Part shown: piece by piece, positions 1 through 6,423 of the stretch
Layout of the letters: every line of letters begins with the position of its first letter
How positions within the stretch are numbered: position 1 is the stretch's first letter
DNA from: Gammaproteobacteria bacterium
Lineage (GTDB): Bacteria; Pseudomonadota; Gammaproteobacteria; Thiohalomonadales; Thiohalomonadaceae
Length of the DNA stretch: 8,531 bases
Reading direction: 5' to 3'
NCBI GenBank assembly: GCA_015232955.1
Contig: JADFYS010000075.1
Span: 1 to 8,531 of the forward strand
The notes under the pieces: generated by a model
The model's input: the letters and a program-made list of their open reading frames with translations, nothing else
Database searches by the model: none
Told to the model about the DNA's origin: nothing
Program-made: the position numbers and the translations under genes

Positions 1-13
1 TAGCCTGTTTTAG

Positions 14-48
14 CCCTCACCCCGACCCTCTCCCAATGGGAGCGGGGG
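14..48 (-). repeat. C-rich dispersed hairpin repeat, copy 1
   Basis: This element lies 50-84 nt past the nifK stop. It has CTCCC-AAT-GGGAG as a short stem (30-42) flanked by a C/T-rich arm at 14-34. That arm matches the reverse complement of 8499-8519 at 20 of 21 bases. Relative to nifK it reads hairpin first, then a GGGGTGAGGG tail, the same order as copy 2 after mltD. Similar C-rich hairpins are scattered between genes in many gammaproteobacterial genomes. It may act as a 3'-end structure for the nif operon. Confidence 0.7.
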
Positions 49-97
49 ATTTAAGGAAGGGGGACTAAACGGTTACATCTAAACACCCAATTCGAAG

Positions 98-1669
98 TTA
101 GCGCACCAGGTCGTAGTTGTAGTCAGTTGTTCCCATGCCGCGGGTCTCTTCATCAAGACGCTCGAGCACCGCATTGACCAGGGTCTTCAGCATATACATT
201 GCACCTTCATAACCGAGGGTGGTATCGCGGTGCATATGGTGACGGTCAAAGATGGGGAAACCGATACGGATTAAGGGCACTTCAAACTCTTTACCTTTGT
301 GCAGGGTGTCACGCTGAATAAACTTACCGTAGGAGTTACCGATCATGAAATCGGGCTTATTGGTAAACATCAGAGAACGGAAGTGCCACAGGTCACGACT
401 GATATGGACCTCACTATTCTGGCCATAAGGGGACTCGGAGAGCATCTTCTCAATCGCCTTCTTCCAACGCTTGTTGGCGTGGTTGCAGAGGATCTGTGTC
501 GGCTCTGCGCCAACTTCCAGCAGGAAGCGAGTCATTCCCAACACAAAATCGGCATCGCCATAGAGACCAAACTTCTTGCCGTGGAGCCAGGCGTGGCTAT
601 CGGTCATCATATCCACCAGAATTCCGCGCTCACGGGTAAGTGACTCCGGGATTGGCTTGCCGGTGAGCTGAGATACGGTCATCAGAAACTCATCTGTCGC
701 TTCGAGTCCCATCGGGATCGCAATATCGGTGGCCGGCTGCTTCCAGGTGTTCTTGGTAAATTTACGACTCTTCACCGACTGCCACGGCTGGAGGAAGAGG
801 GTATCGATGGCGTTGGGCGCATCTTTAACCTCATCCAGGCTGGTACCGCCGTCATACATCCGGTATTCGCCATCAGCGGGGGTATCGAGCACATCGGTCG
901 GATCGCTGAGCAGGCTGTAGCCGACGCCCATCTCCTCCATCATCCGCTTCATCACCCGGTAGTTCCCGAGATAGGTCTCAAAGCCGGGGACGATATTGAT
1001 CTTGCCGTTACTGCCGACCTCTTTGTCCTCCATGTAGTTGAGGGTGAAGTAGCGTTGAATCCCCTCAAACATGTTGTCCCAACCTGTGGTGTGGCTACCG
1101 ACAAAACTTGGGGTATGGGCGAATGGTGTGGGGAAATCCTGCTCGATGTGACCCGCTTTCTTGGCATTACCGATAAAGGCGTTCAGGTCGTCACCAATCA
1201 CTTCCGCCATACAGGTGGTGGAGACGGCAATCATCTCTGGCTTGTAGAGCGCCTTGGCATTTTCAAGACCCGCAAACATATTTTTCTGACCACCAAACAC
1301 TGCGGCATCTTCAGTCATGGAGTCGGAGACACACGCTACCGGCTCTTTGAAGTGACGGTTAAAGTAGGTACGGAAATAGGCGACACACCCTTGTGAACCG
1401 TGGACATAAGGCAGTGTCTTCTCAAAACCGAGCGCACAGAGAACCGCTCCCAGTGGCTGACACGCTTTGGCGGGGTTGACCGTCAACGCAGTACGACTAA
1501 AGTTGATCTCTTTATACTCTTCGCTGGTGCTCCACTGGAACACCTCTTCAATCTTCTCTTGAGGATGTTTCTCCTCAAACAGCTCTTGCTTGTTCTTCAG
1601 GGTATCGGTGTACTCCTCTTCACGAAAAAGAGGGTAACTCGGCATAATATTATCGACGGATTGACTCAT
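98..1669 (-). CDS. nifK: Nitrogenase molybdenum-iron protein beta chain
   Basis: NifK pairs with NifD in the alpha2beta2 MoFe protein, which reduces N2 to ammonia in the cytoplasm; the P-cluster lies at the alpha/beta interface. With the ATG at 1667-1669 the protein is 523 aa, the same length as Azotobacter NifK. The three P-cluster cysteines fall at C70 (NPAKAC), C95 (GSQGC) and C153 (STTC), matching the Azotobacter numbering. The reading frame stays open upstream to 1831, but the ATG at 1669 is right because GGGAGGAG lies 7 nt before it and MSQSVDN is a typical NifK N-terminus. It is the last gene of nifHDK here, 113 nt after nifD, and ends in TAA at 98-100. The next 97 nt to the window edge hold a dispersed hairpin repeat, which suggests the operon ends here. 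No damage is seen. Confidence 0.98.
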   Translation of the reverse strand: MSQSVDNIMPSYPLFREEEYTDTLKNKQELFEEKHPQEKIEEVFQWSTSEEYKEINFSRTALTVNPAKACQPLGAVLCALGFEKTLPYVHGSQGCVAYFRTYFNRHFKEPVACVSDSMTEDAAVFGGQKNMFAGLENAKALYKPEMIAVSTTCMAEVIGDDLNAFIGNAKKAGHIEQDFPTPFAHTPSFVGSHTTGWDNMFEGIQRYFTLNYMEDKEVGSNGKINIVPGFETYLGNYRVMKRMMEEMGVGYSLLSDPTDVLDTPADGEYRMYDGGTSLDEVKDAPNAIDTLFLQPWQSVKSRKFTKNTWKQPATDIAIPMGLEATDEFLMTVSQLTGKPIPESLTRERGILVDMMTDSHAWLHGKKFGLYGDADFVLGMTRFLLEVGAEPTQILCNHANKRWKKAIEKMLSESPYGQNSEVHISRDLWHFRSLMFTNKPDFMIGNSYGKFIQRDTLHKGKEFEVPLIRIGFPIFDRHHMHRDTTLGYEGAMYMLKTLVNAVLERLDEETRGMGTTDYNYDLVR

Positions 1670-1687
1670 GATTTTTCTCCTCCCGCG

Positions 1688-1712
1688 CCACTCATCTGTG
1701 GACGAACGGGCC
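1688..1712 (-). repeat. Shared leader motif upstream of nifK
   Basis: This 25-nt stretch matches 3286-3310, upstream of nifD, at 20 of 25 bases. In transcription order its core is CCACAGATGAGTGG, able to fold as a 4-bp hairpin with a 6-nt loop just before the nifK Shine-Dalgarno. Confidence 0.55.
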
Positions 1713-1736
1713 AGATTAATAAAAAAGCGGTATGGG

Positions 1737-1770
1737 GTGCAGGGTGGGCAGTCGTTGCCCCACCCTGCAC
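1737..1770 (-). other. Stem-loop between nifD and nifK
   Basis: GTGCAGGGTGGG (1737-1748) pairs perfectly with CCCACCCTGCAC (1759-1770), a 12-bp stem with a 10-nt loop that can close by 2 more pairs around a bulged C. In nif transcription order it begins 12 nt after the nifD stop and is followed about 11 nt later by a run of six T. It likely protects the upstream nifHD mRNA end or partly terminates, lowering nifK relative to nifD. Confidence 0.75.
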
Positions 1771-1782
1771 ACAACAGATGAT

Positions 1783-3264
1783 TTAGCTGTTGACTGCAGC
1801 GGCGACCGGCGCCTCTCCACTCTTCTGCCATGGAGCCTTAATCTTGCTCCAGCAGGGATTGTTGATTGTCATGTCCATATCGCGGGCAAAGATGGCAAAG
1901 CCGTCATAGCCGTGATACGGGCCAGAGTAGTCCCAAGAGTGCATCTGACGGAAAGGAACCCCCATCTTCTGGAAGATATACTTCTCTTTAATCCCGGAAC
2001 CGATGAGATCCGGCTTTACCTTCTTCACAAACTCTTCAAACTCATAACCGGTGACATCATCATAGATGAGAGTGGCATTCCCCATCTCTTTCATCGTGCG
2101 GTCATAGTCGTCATTATGGGCGAACTCATAGCCGGTTCCGACTACCTCCATACCGAGATCCTCATAGGCTCCGATAATGTGGCGCGGACGGAGACCACCG
2201 ACATAGAGCATCACCCGCTTGCCTTCAAGGCGCGGCTTATACTTGTCGATAACCGCCTGATACTCGAGCTTGTATTTGGCGATCACCTCTTCTGTCTTCG
2301 CCTGAACCGTCTCATCAAAGAATGCGGCGATCTTACGCAGTGACTCTTCGATCTTGGTCGGGCCAAAGAAGTTGTACTCCATCCATGGAATACCGTACTT
2401 CTCTTCCATATGGCGTGAGATATAGTTCATTGAACGGTAGCAGTGGAGAAGATTGAGCTTCGCTTTGGGGGTATTCTCCATCTCCGCCAAGGTGCCATCC
2501 CCAGACCACTGGGCGATTACGCGCAACCCCATCTCTTCGAGCAGGGTACGGGATGACCAAGCGTCGCCACCGATGTTGTAGTCACCGATAATGGTGACAT
2601 CGTAAGGGGTCGTCTCAAAACTGTGATCGTTATCGCGATTGCCCAACACCCAGTCACGGACTGCGTCATTGGCGATGTGGTGACCGAGCGACTGTGACAC
2701 ACCACGGAAGCCTTCACAACGAACGGGAACCACCGGCTTGCCGATATCCTTCGTCGTCTTTTTTGAGACCGCTTCAATGTCATCACCAATCAGTCCAATC
2801 GGACATTCTGACTGAATAGTGATCCCCTTGTTGAGAGGGAAAAGCTGCTCAATCTCGGTCATAATGGTTGCGAGCTTCTTGTCTCCACCGAAAACAATAT
2901 CCTTCTCCTGGAAGTCCGAGGTGAAGTTCATGGTGCCAAAGGTGTTGATACCAGTAGTACCCACATAATAGTTACGACGACCAGCGCGCGAATACTGACC
3001 ACAACCGACCGGCCCGTGAGAGACATGAACCATATCCTTAATCGGTCCCCAGACCACCCCTTTGGAACCGGCGTAGGCACAGCCACGAATGGTCATCACT
3101 CCGGGGAGGGATTTGCGGTTGGAGGTGATGCACTTTTTCGACTGCTCAACACTTGGATCATTGGCAGTCAGGTGCTTGGCACGATCCTTTTTTGCTTGTT
3201 CGGGATAGACTTCAAGCACTTCCTGAATCAGCGCTTGGGTCTCATTGCTTGTCATTGTTGACAT
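1783..3264 (-). CDS. nifD: Nitrogenase molybdenum-iron protein alpha chain
   Basis: NifD carries the FeMo-cofactor, the site of N2 reduction, and shares the P-cluster with NifK. The protein is 493 aa, about the length of Azotobacter NifD. P-cluster cysteines are at C62 (RGCAYAG), C88 (GPVGCG) and C154 (SECPIG). FeMo-cofactor ligands are C275 (LLHCYRS) and H442 (RQMHSWD). V70, Q191 and H195, which line the active site, are also present. All positions equal the Azotobacter numbering, marking it as the Mo enzyme rather than VnfD or AnfD. The ATG at 3264 is preceded by a purine-rich AGGAGAAGGAG; a second in-frame ATG three codons later is a less likely start. It lies between nifH (97 nt) and nifK (113 nt), with a hairpin beginning 12 nt after its TAA. 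Confidence 0.98.
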   Translation of the reverse strand: MSTMTSNETQALIQEVLEVYPEQAKKDRAKHLTANDPSVEQSKKCITSNRKSLPGVMTIRGCAYAGSKGVVWGPIKDMVHVSHGPVGCGQYSRAGRRNYYVGTTGINTFGTMNFTSDFQEKDIVFGGDKKLATIMTEIEQLFPLNKGITIQSECPIGLIGDDIEAVSKKTTKDIGKPVVPVRCEGFRGVSQSLGHHIANDAVRDWVLGNRDNDHSFETTPYDVTIIGDYNIGGDAWSSRTLLEEMGLRVIAQWSGDGTLAEMENTPKAKLNLLHCYRSMNYISRHMEEKYGIPWMEYNFFGPTKIEESLRKIAAFFDETVQAKTEEVIAKYKLEYQAVIDKYKPRLEGKRVMLYVGGLRPRHIIGAYEDLGMEVVGTGYEFAHNDDYDRTMKEMGNATLIYDDVTGYEFEEFVKKVKPDLIGSGIKEKYIFQKMGVPFRQMHSWDYSGPYHGYDGFAIFARDMDMTINNPCWSKIKAPWQKSGEAPVAAAVNS

Positions 3265-3285
3265 AATCTTCTCCTTCTCCTGCCA

Positions 3286-3310
3286 CCACTAATCTGTGGA
3301 TGGACAGGTC
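3286..3310 (-). repeat. Shared leader motif upstream of nifD
   Basis: This is the partner of 1688-1712, with core CCACAGATTAGTGG in transcription order, just before the nifD Shine-Dalgarno. No such copy precedes nifH. Confidence 0.55.
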
Positions 3311-3332
3311 ATAAAGACAGTAATAGAGGGGT

Positions 3333-3352
3333 GCCGGTCAGAACTGACCGGC
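3333..3352 (-). other. Stem-loop between nifH and nifD
   Basis: GCCGGTCAG-AA-CTGACCGGC is a perfect 9-bp inverted repeat (the innermost pair would open to give a 4-nt loop). It lies 9 nt after the nifH stop codon. In other diazotrophs, hairpins at this spot stabilise nifH mRNA and help make Fe protein in excess over MoFe protein. No T-run follows, so it looks like a stabiliser rather than a terminator. Confidence 0.8.
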
Positions 3353-3361
3353 CGATACTAC

Positions 3362-4240
3362 TTAGGCGCTCTCTGCATCTGCAGTCTGACCGATGATGCT
3401 CTCATCCTCTTCATCCATAATGCCGAACTCCATCAGCAGGTCTTCCAGTTCGTCCATGGTGCAAGGCTCTGGGATCACCAACATCTTGTTGTCAATAACC
3501 TTCTGTGCCAGGGTGCGATACTCATCGGCCTGCTTGTGCTTGGGATCATACTCAATCACGGTCATACGACGAATCTCTGCCCGCTGTACGGCGTTGTCAC
3601 GGGGGACGAAGTGAATCATCTGGGTACCGAGCTTTTCTGCCAGAGCGATAATCAGCTCATCTTCACGGTCGGTATTACGGCTGTTGCAGATGAGGCCAGC
3701 AAGACGAACACCGCCAGAGTTGGCGTATTTCACAATCCCCTTACAGATGTTGTTGGCAGCATACATCGCCATCATCTCACCAGAGCAGACAATGTAGATC
3801 TCTTGCGCCTTGTTCTCACGAATTGGCATGGCGAAGCCACCACAGACCACATCACCCAGAACATCATAGAATACGAAGTCGAGATCCTCTTCATATGCCC
3901 CTTCCTCTTCCAGGAAGTTGATAGCGGTGATAACCCCACGCCCGGCACAACCGACGCCAGGCTCAGGACCACCAGACTCAACGCATTTGATATTGCCATA
4001 GCCGGTCTTCAATACATCATCCAGCTCGAGATCTTCTACTGTACCCGCCTCGGCAGCCATCTCCATAATGGTGTTCTGTGCTTTAGAGTGGAGGATAAGG
4101 CGGGTAGAGTCCGCTTTGGGATCACAGCCGACAATCATCACCTTCTTGCCCAACTCGGCCAAACCTGCCACCAGATTCTGGGTCGTGGTAGACTTGCCGA
4201 TACCGCCTTTACCGTAGATTGCACATTGACGCAACGCCAT
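3362..4240 (-). CDS. nifH: Nitrogenase iron protein (dinitrogenase reductase)
   Basis: NifH is the ATP-dependent electron donor to the MoFe protein and is also needed for FeMo-cofactor and P-cluster assembly. The protein is 292 aa. It has a P-loop at residues 10-17 (GKGGIGKS), the Switch motif around D40 (VGCDPKAD), and the [4Fe-4S] ligands C98 (GVGCAGRG) and C133 (GDVVCGG), each shared across the homodimer. R101 in CAGRG is the residue DraT ADP-ribosylates in Rhodospirillum and Azospirillum, so the target of the divergent draT product is intact. The ATG at 4240 has TAAGGAG upstream. It is first in nifHDK, about 61 nt downstream of the predicted sigma54 transcription start, and is followed 9 nt after its stop by a hairpin. 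Confidence 0.99.
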   Translation of the reverse strand: MALRQCAIYGKGGIGKSTTTQNLVAGLAELGKKVMIVGCDPKADSTRLILHSKAQNTIMEMAAEAGTVEDLELDDVLKTGYGNIKCVESGGPEPGVGCAGRGVITAINFLEEEGAYEEDLDFVFYDVLGDVVCGGFAMPIRENKAQEIYIVCSGEMMAMYAANNICKGIVKYANSGGVRLAGLICNSRNTDREDELIIALAEKLGTQMIHFVPRDNAVQRAEIRRMTVIEYDPKHKQADEYRTLAQKVIDNKMLVIPEPCTMDELEDLLMEFGIMDEEDESIIGQTADAESA

Positions 4241-4265
4241 GTTTTTTCTCCTTACTCAGTTACAG

Positions 4266-4280
4266 TTGATTTGATTTGAA
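4266..4280 (-). repeat. Three tandem pentamers in the nifH leader
   Basis: The plus strand reads TTGAT-TTGAT-TTGAA, inside the untranslated leader of nifH about 26 nt before its ATG. It is a short AT-rich tandem repeat of unknown role. Confidence 0.4.
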
Positions 4281-4311
4281 GTGGAATACTCATTTCCTCG
4301 GTACCAACCAA

Positions 4312-4327
4312 AGCAACGCCCGTACCA
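4312..4327 (-). promoter_or_regulatory. Sigma54 (-24/-12) promoter of nifHDK
   Basis: Read on the minus strand the site is TGGTACGGGCGTTGCT. It matches the sigma54 consensus TGGCAC-N5-TTGCW with one change, and the GG and GC pairs are correctly 10 nt apart. The predicted start of transcription is near 4301, giving a leader of about 61 nt to the nifH ATG. The AT-rich stretch at 4328-4380 lies between this site and the upstream activator candidate, where a bending protein such as IHF usually acts, though no good IHF match is seen. Confidence 0.9.
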
Positions 4328-4384
4328 ATACGGGATAATTTTTTATATCGTTGTTAATAATGGAGTTAATTTTTAATTTTCGCC

Positions 4385-4401
4385 TGTTTACAGCCGTGAC
4401 A
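4385..4401. promoter_or_regulatory. Candidate NifA upstream activator site for nifHDK
   Basis: The sequence is TGT-N11-ACA, one base longer than the canonical NifA site TGT-N10-ACA. Its centre lies about 92 nt upstream of the predicted nifH start, a typical distance for NifA. No perfect N10 site was found between the nifH promoter and the early part of draT. The site lies 25 nt before the draT ATG and directly abuts the alternative TTG start of draT, so occupancy could affect both genes. Confidence 0.5.
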
Positions 4402-4426
4402 TTTGCGACAAGCGCCTAAGAATTGT

Positions 4427-5272
4427 ATGGATGAATTCAAACAAAGCGGACAAAGCGGGGTGACGATCCCTCCCCACGCCCGCCTCTCCATCAACCACTG
4501 TAACCTCCCTGCTGCTGTGCTCGGGAGTCTGAACTATCACCTCCATCCCGCCCCCCTCTATATAGATGGTGTCCTCGACCTGCATCATCTCTTCTTCTCT
4601 GCCCTCGGATCCATTGCTGATGCGACAGAGCGCGCGCTCCACTTTCGTCACTACATGAAGCTCTCTTTTCTTCTCAACCACCCCGATGAAGCGGGTTTTC
4701 AGGAGAAGAGTCGCCACAGCAGACGCATTCGCGCCGACTATCTTCGCGCCCTCCGGGGTTGGTTCTTTGATGCTAATGGTCGTGAGGCGGCGGTCCTCAA
4801 AAGCTGGGTAGAGTCCCGTTTTGGTCTCCTTCCGCGTAACCACCACGGCCCTCTAGGCGATTTTAGCGGTGACAACTACCAACACTATCTCGCCGCACGG
4901 GCAGAGGGGCTCTACAATACCAACGCCCTTGAGTCACAACTCGATCTCCTCTACACCTTCTGTCAGCATGAGCTACGGCGACAATACCCCAAGCAGAGCC
5001 ACCTCACCCTCTACCGCGGTGTAAATCGAATTCAGGATCACGAGATCCTCGCCTCTCCCCGTCCTCGCCACTACATCGTAGTGATGAACAATCTCAACTC
5101 TTTCACCGCTGATCGTGACCGGGCGGATGAGTTTGGTGATTACATCCTGGAGACCCGCCTCCCGCTCACCAAGCTGGTCTGCACCTCTGACACCCTGCCC
5201 GGAGTTCTGCAAGGGGAGGAGGAGTATCTCGCCATCGGTGGAGTCTATGCGGTGGTGTTAAAGACCCTTTGA
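4427..5272 (+). CDS. draT: NAD+-dinitrogen-reductase ADP-D-ribosyltransferase
   Basis: DraT moves ADP-ribose from NAD+ to Arg101 of NifH when ammonium rises or energy falls, switching nitrogenase off reversibly. From the ATG at 4427 the protein is 281 aa, close to known DraT proteins. The C-terminal half shows what look like the three parts of an R-S-E type ADP-ribosyltransferase site: R197 in LTLYRG, S225 in NNLNSFTAD, and E264/E266 in GEEEYL (residue roles inferred by pattern). An in-frame TTG at 4403 would add 8 residues, and a stop at 4397 prevents anything longer. Neither start has a strong ribosome binding site, and the ATG is preferred. The gene is divergent from nifH with a 186-bp gap, as in Rhodospirillum draT. 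draG, its usual partner that removes the ADP-ribose, is not downstream here. Confidence 0.92.
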   Translation: MDEFKQSGQSGVTIPPHARLSINHCNLPAAVLGSLNYHLHPAPLYIDGVLDLHHLFFSALGSIADATERALHFRHYMKLSFLLNHPDEAGFQEKSRHSRRIRADYLRALRGWFFDANGREAAVLKSWVESRFGLLPRNHHGPLGDFSGDNYQHYLAARAEGLYNTNALESQLDLLYTFCQHELRRQYPKQSHLTLYRGVNRIQDHEILASPRPRHYIVVMNNLNSFTADRDRADEFGDYILETRLPLTKLVCTSDTLPGVLQGEEEYLAIGGVYAVVLKTL

Positions 5273-5322
5273 GTGATTTGCGATCCGTAGCTTCAGACTT
5301 CGCGCAACTTGCGTTCGCCATC

Positions 5323-5338
5323 TGTCGTGTTTGCAACA
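5323..5338. promoter_or_regulatory. NifA upstream activator site (perfect TGT-N10-ACA)
   Basis: TGTCGTGTTTGCAACA is an exact match to the NifA binding consensus TGT-N10-ACA. Its centre is about 177 nt upstream of the transcription start predicted from the sigma54 promoter at 5481. That is somewhat far but within reach for an enhancer-binding protein. The six fixed bases alone could arise by chance; the pairing with a sigma54 promoter on the same side of one gene gives it weight. Confidence 0.6.
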
Positions 5339-5365
5339 TACCCCCTGAAGTAAGCGGCGCATTCA

Positions 5366-5380
5366 CAGAGGGTAACTCTG
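5366..5380 (+). other. Small hairpin downstream of draT
   Basis: CAGAG-GGTAA-CTCTG is a perfect 5-bp stem with a 5-nt loop, 94 nt after the draT stop. It has no T-run. It lies between the NifA site and the sigma54 promoter of the next gene, so it may be part of the draT 3' end or simply chance. Confidence 0.3.
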
Positions 5381-5389
5381 CTAAACTAC

Positions 5390-5409
5390 CCGGAAAGCAC
5401 AGATTCCGG
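5390..5409 (+). terminator. Possible draT 3' hairpin
   Basis: CCGGAA and TTCCGG form a perfect 6-bp stem around an 8-nt loop, starting 118 nt after the draT stop. The sequence after it is T-rich but has no clean U-tract, so termination is possible but not shown. It is the stronger of two hairpins in this gap. Confidence 0.35.
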
Positions 5410-5480
5410 TGCATCTTAACTTATTGTTATTGCATTTATTGATCTTGTTCCGCACATCTCCTTAACGATTCCCTGGTTTC

Positions 5481-5496
5481 TGGTTTGGTTATTGCT
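5481..5496 (+). promoter_or_regulatory. Sigma54 (-24/-12) promoter of the SIR2-like gene
   Basis: TGGTTTGGTTATTGCT has GG and GC spaced exactly 10 nt apart and the strong TTGCT at -12, the same geometry as the nifH promoter in this window. Predicted transcription start is near 5507, about 60 nt before the ATG at 5569. A perfect NifA site lies upstream at 5323. The -24 half (TGGTTT) is weaker than the consensus TGGCAC. Confidence 0.72.
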
Positions 5497-5568
5497 TAAT
5501 GGATATATTCACAAGCCAGTACCCCTATTCCGCCCACGCTATACCCACTGTTCAGGAGAGCATTTTTC

Positions 5569-6417
5569 ATGAGTTCAGAAGAGTTAAAGCCACTGCTTGC
5601 GGCTGTTGCTGCCGGAACAGTTGTCCCCTATCTTGGACCCGGAGCACTTGCGGGTAGTGTTCATAGCGAGAACGGTACCCCGATCCCGGCGTGGAGCGAT
5701 GATCTCATCCTCGCCATGAATAACGGGAAACCGATGTCTCCCCGCCTGATGTATGAGTTCGCACGGGCGGCGATGGATGTAGAGCTGAAACGGGGGAGAA
5801 GTGCGGTCAACCGCTTTCTCGACAATCTCTATGGTGGAGAGAGCTGGACCCGCTCTCCTCTTCATGACTGGATCGCAGCGATCAAACCGCCCTATGTCGT
5901 CGATATTAATCGCGATGTTCAACTCCAGCAGAGTTACAGCTCGACCCCCCACACCCTAATTCGCGGTATCTCCCGCATCGGTGGAACCGATTACCGGTTT
6001 CGCCTCCACCACTATGATGGCAGCGCCTACTCTGCCACTGAAATCCCGCAGGAGGAGGTCGATCCCACCCTGCCGATCCTGTTTAAACCGATGGGTAGCC
6101 CCCTTCCCGATGCGACCTACATCGCCTCTGATGCAGATTATGTAGACTACATCACAGAACTGATGGGGGGGTTTGCTATTCCCGACTTTCTCAAGAAACT
6201 GCGCCCGGGAAAACAGTATCTCTTCCTCGGTCTACGCATGACACGGGATACGGAACGAATGGTGCTCTCTGATATCATCTACGGTGCCGGAGAGCCTGCC
6301 GGCTGGGTGTTAATCGCTGAACCCAACGATAAAGAGCGCCGTTTCTGTAATAAAAAGAATCTTCAACTCATTGAAGCCGATATCGAAGATCTCCTCGCTC
6401 TGACAGAAGAGGGGTAA
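5569..6417 (+). CDS. SIR2-like (SIR2_2-type) domain protein, nif-linked
   Basis: The 282-aa protein resembles SIR2-like NAD-binding domains along most of its length. A glycine-rich N-terminal strand/loop at 18-27 (VVPYLGPGAL) stands where these families have VPFLGAGxS. PYVVDINRD at 108-116 resembles the TTNYD segment, giving N114. LFKPMGSP at 171-178 stands where KLHGS is expected, followed by PDATYIASDADYVDYI, like the usual LTxxDY stretch. YLFLGLRMTRDTER at 217-230 resembles the FLGYSLxD motif. The usual histidine of KLHG is M175 here, so NAD cleavage may be lost. No signal peptide or membrane segment is seen, so it should be cytoplasmic. AGGAG lies 10 nt before the ATG. Its own sigma54 promoter and NifA site place it in the nif regulon, and it sits where draG often follows draT. 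The exact function is unknown; family call is by motif only. Confidence 0.65.
   Translation: MSSEELKPLLAAVAAGTVVPYLGPGALAGSVHSENGTPIPAWSDDLILAMNNGKPMSPRLMYEFARAAMDVELKRGRSAVNRFLDNLYGGESWTRSPLHDWIAAIKPPYVVDINRDVQLQQSYSSTPHTLIRGISRIGGTDYRFRLHHYDGSAYSATEIPQEEVDPTLPILFKPMGSPLPDATYIASDADYVDYITELMGGFAIPDFLKKLRPGKQYLFLGLRMTRDTERMVLSDIIYGAGEPAGWVLIAEPNDKERRFCNKKNLQLIEADIEDLLALTEEG
6409..6414 (+). promoter_or_regulatory. Ribosome binding site supporting a TTG start
   Basis: GAGGGG lies 9 nt before the TTG at 6424 and overlaps the last codons of the SIR2-like gene. It decides the start of the next gene, since no ATG or GTG exists in frame before the cysteine motif. Confidence 0.5.
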
Positions 6418-6423
6418 CAGAAA

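Noticed and set aside
1670..1831. N-terminal extension of nifK, open frame back to 1831
   Set aside because: It runs over the hairpin and the end of nifD and has no family similarity; the ATG at 1669 has a strong ribosome binding site and gives the standard 523 aa.
1732..2343. 203-aa open frame opposite the end of nifD
   Set aside because: Antisense shadow of nifD codon bias, and it starts inside the intergenic hairpin.
3296..4279. 327-aa open frame on the plus strand opposite nifH
   Set aside because: It is a mirror frame of nifH coding sequence with no recognisable domain; nifH is certain on the other strand.
5431..5444. IHF site between the NifA site and sigma54 promoter of the SIR2-like gene
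   Set aside because: Only part of the consensus is matched (TTGAT present, the other half poor), so it is not supported.
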